Below, piece after piece: positions 4,818 to 5,881 of a stretch of 5,881 nt of DNA (position 1 is its first letter; every line of letters starts with the position of its first letter). The position numbers and the translations under genes are program-made. The stretch spans positions 1 to 5,881 of the forward strand of contig JAJDDU010000265.1 in the NCBI GenBank assembly GCA_029260155.1. The letters run 5' to 3'. The DNA is from Phycisphaerae bacterium. Its GTDB lineage: Bacteria; Planctomycetota; Phycisphaerae; UBA1845. A model generated the notes under the pieces. It was not told where the DNA came from, made no database searches, and saw only the letters and a list, made by a program, of their open reading frames with translations.

Positions 4818-5881
4818 ATGATTCCTATGTTGCGTTTGGTGAACCGTCGTCGGGCAGTGACTGCCGTTCAAGTCGTTGTGACTTTGCCCGTACTCTTGGG
4901 CGCTGCGGGCTTGGCCGTCGATGTCGGTGTAATGTCCAATGCAAGAGGGGACATGCAGCGGGCGGTCGATGCGGCCTCCCTTGCCGCGATTTCGGAGGTT
5001 GCCTACCCCAGCGGGGACGGTGATCCGCTCGCCAAGGGTGCGGATCGCGCAGTCGAATTCATCGAGCGTAACCAAATACTGGGACGCACGTTGACCATCG
5101 TTCCAGATAAGGCGGTCGTGTTCGGGCGGGCGGACTATGACGAGAATGCGGAGAAGTATGAGTTTACGCCGGGCGATACGCCGACAAACGCGGTCAAAGT
5201 CACCTTGGCGCATTCGGCTGACTCGCCCAATGGGGAGCTGCCCCTCTACTTCGCGGGTATCCTCGGCGAGGACAACGCCAATGTGAGCGCTTCTGCGATC
5301 GCAATCTACGTGGAGACGCACAAAGAGGAGGGCGACTGTTGGGACTCTCTTGACGCAGGCGAAATGTTCATATGCCACGGCGGTGACGACGACGATAGCG
5401 ACGATAGCGAGGCTGGCGATAGCGACGACAGCGACGATAGTGAAGCCGGCGATAGTGGTGACAGCGGCGATAGTGGTGACAGTGGCGATAGTGGCGATAG
5501 TGGCGACAGTGGCGATAGTGGCGACAGTGATGGTTGGGACAGTGGTGGCGACAGCAGCGGCGACAGTGACAGTGGCGACAGCGACAGCGACAGTGGTGAC
5601 GCGGGCGACAGCGACAGCGAAGGCTGGGACAGTTCCGACGATGACAGCGACGCTCCGCATACCTTTCTCGTCGATGCAGCCGCATTGCCGTTCTTCTTGG
5701 AGCGGGGAGCCGAAACAGGGCCTTGCATTTGCGTAGATGGCGATTCCGACGACAGTGATGACAGCGAAGCTGGCGACAGCAGCGATAGCGACGATAGTGA
5801 CGATAGTGACAGCGGTGATAGCGGCGATAGTGGTGACAGTGGTGACAGTGGCGACAGCGGTGACAGTGGCGACAGCGGCGA
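4818..5881 (+). CDS. TadE/G-like membrane-anchored protein with Asp-Ser-Gly repeat region (3' partial)
   Basis: The frame stays open from ATG 4818 to the window edge, giving 354 codons with no stop. Residues 1-12 are basic (RLVNRRR). Residues 13-36 form one hydrophobic segment with the LPVLLGAAGLAVDVG signature of TadE/G-like proteins, then ARGDMQRAVDAASLAA (42-57), also typical of the family. The position of the conserved Glu of TadE/F pseudopilins appears to hold Gln18, so prepilin-type processing is doubtful. Residues 60-170 are a compact, probably extracytoplasmic domain. Residues 190-278 and 309-354 are low-complexity Asp/Ser/Gly, including eight DSG units in a row at 212-235 and again from 331 to the edge. 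Between them lies a hydrophobic spacer (279-308) with Cys303 and Cys305. Family knowledge places such proteins at the cell envelope, near tight-adherence or Flp-pilus-like machinery, but no tad gene is visible here. The acidic region probably binds cations or forms an extended stalk; that is inference. Secreted calcium-binding or adhesin-like roles are alternatives. Confidence 0.85.
   Translation, partial: MIPMLRLVNRRRAVTAVQVVVTLPVLLGAAGLAVDVGVMSNARGDMQRAVDAASLAAISEVAYPSGDGDPLAKGADRAVEFIERNQILGRTLTIVPDKAVVFGRADYDENAEKYEFTPGDTPTNAVKVTLAHSADSPNGELPLYFAGILGEDNANVSASAIAIYVETHKEEGDCWDSLDAGEMFICHGGDDDDSDDSEAGDSDDSDDSEAGDSGDSGDSGDSGDSGDSGDSGDSGDSDGWDSGGDSSGDSDSGDSDSDSGDAGDSDSEGWDSSDDDSDAPHTFLVDAAALPFFLERGAETGPCICVDGDSDDSDDSEAGDSSDSDDSDDSDSGDSGDSGDSGDSGDSGDSGDSG
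5385..5651 (+). repeat. first Asp/Ser/Gly repeat block
   Basis: This block encodes residues 190-278 of the Tad-like protein. Its core is a 9-bp unit GAY-AGY-GGY (Asp-Ser-Gly), with eight tandem copies at residues 212-235. SD, DDS and GWDS variants surround it; Trp240 and Trp270 each sit in a GWDS motif 30 residues apart. Third codon positions vary between T and C. Confidence 0.9.
5742..5881 (+). repeat. second Asp/Ser/Gly repeat block, cut by the window edge
   Basis: This block encodes residues 309-354, with DDS units followed by eight DSG units in a row that continue past the edge. Its start repeats the start of the first block at an offset of 357 bp. The full repeat number cannot be seen. 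Confidence 0.9.

Noticed and set aside
4743..5660. A 305-residue open frame on the minus strand across the start of the Tad-like gene
   Set aside because: Its N-terminal part is a monotonous Thr/Ala/Val/Ile run that is simply the complement of the GAY-AGY-GGY repeat. The + strand frame has a ribosome binding site and a recognisable Tad-type segment.
5306..5736. Further long frames inside the repeat on both strands (Ser/Pro/Leu, Ala/Thr/Val and His/Arg/Cys-rich)
   Set aside because: The 9-bp periodicity keeps several frames open. Their products are out-of-frame readings of the same repeat.
5385..5881. Possible CRISPR-like or satellite array
   Set aside because: The repeats are 9 bp, contiguous and in frame with a protein. 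There are no unique spacers of constant length.

Overview
The window carries three complete or nearly complete genes and one gene that runs off the right edge. All are on the + strand and all lie in GC-rich DNA. No RNA gene, insertion sequence, integrase, CRISPR array or attachment site was seen. The gene content fits a free-living, Gram-negative-type bacterium, and the style points to Planctomycetota. The clues are an Asp/Asn-rich linker (DDNANDNA-like) right after a lipoprotein signal, thrombospondin-type-3-like DxDxDG repeats on a secreted lipoprotein, and a TadE/G-like membrane-anchored protein with a long low-complexity acidic region. This taxonomic call is inference from protein style, not from a marker gene.

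Layout. (1) Positions 1-1073: pdxA, the 4-hydroxythreonine-4-phosphate dehydrogenase of vitamin B6 synthesis. Its first codons lie before the window. (2) Positions 1074-1291: intergenic DNA with a small hairpin and a plausible sigma70-type promoter. (3) Positions 1292-2905: a predicted lipoprotein with an Asp-rich linker, two calcium-binding-type repeats, a matrixin-like metzincin zinc site (HEWGHVQGLLH followed by an IMH Met-turn) and an alpha-helical, HEAT-like C-terminus. (4) Positions 2961-4208: an exported TlpA-type thioredoxin-fold protein (WCPNC) preceded by two related beta-rich domains. It follows the lipoprotein by 55 bp and could share its transcript. (5) Positions 4209-4817: about 610 bp with no convincing gene. 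It holds a sigma54-like -24/-12 match, a 9-bp perfect inverted repeat just downstream of it and a 7-bp hairpin. (6) Positions 4818 to the right edge: an open reading frame with no stop in the window. It starts with a TadE/G-like transmembrane segment, continues as a compact extracytoplasmic domain and ends in two blocks of Asp-Ser-Gly repeats.

How the genes may work together. pdxA is a cytoplasmic housekeeping enzyme with no visible link to the rest. The other three products are all predicted to leave the cytoplasm: a surface or periplasmic metalloprotease-like lipoprotein, a periplasmic thiol-disulfide protein, and a membrane-anchored, highly acidic surface-type protein. Two of the three carry Asp-rich sequence of a kind that often binds calcium. 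That suggests a cell-envelope theme, but nothing here proves a common pathway.

The most unusual item is the Tad-like protein with the (Asp-Ser-Gly)n region. Its repeats form a 119-residue duplicated module and are written almost only with AGY serine codons. Because it has no stop codon in the window and its antisense strand is open over 900 bp, it is easy to miss or to annotate on the wrong strand.
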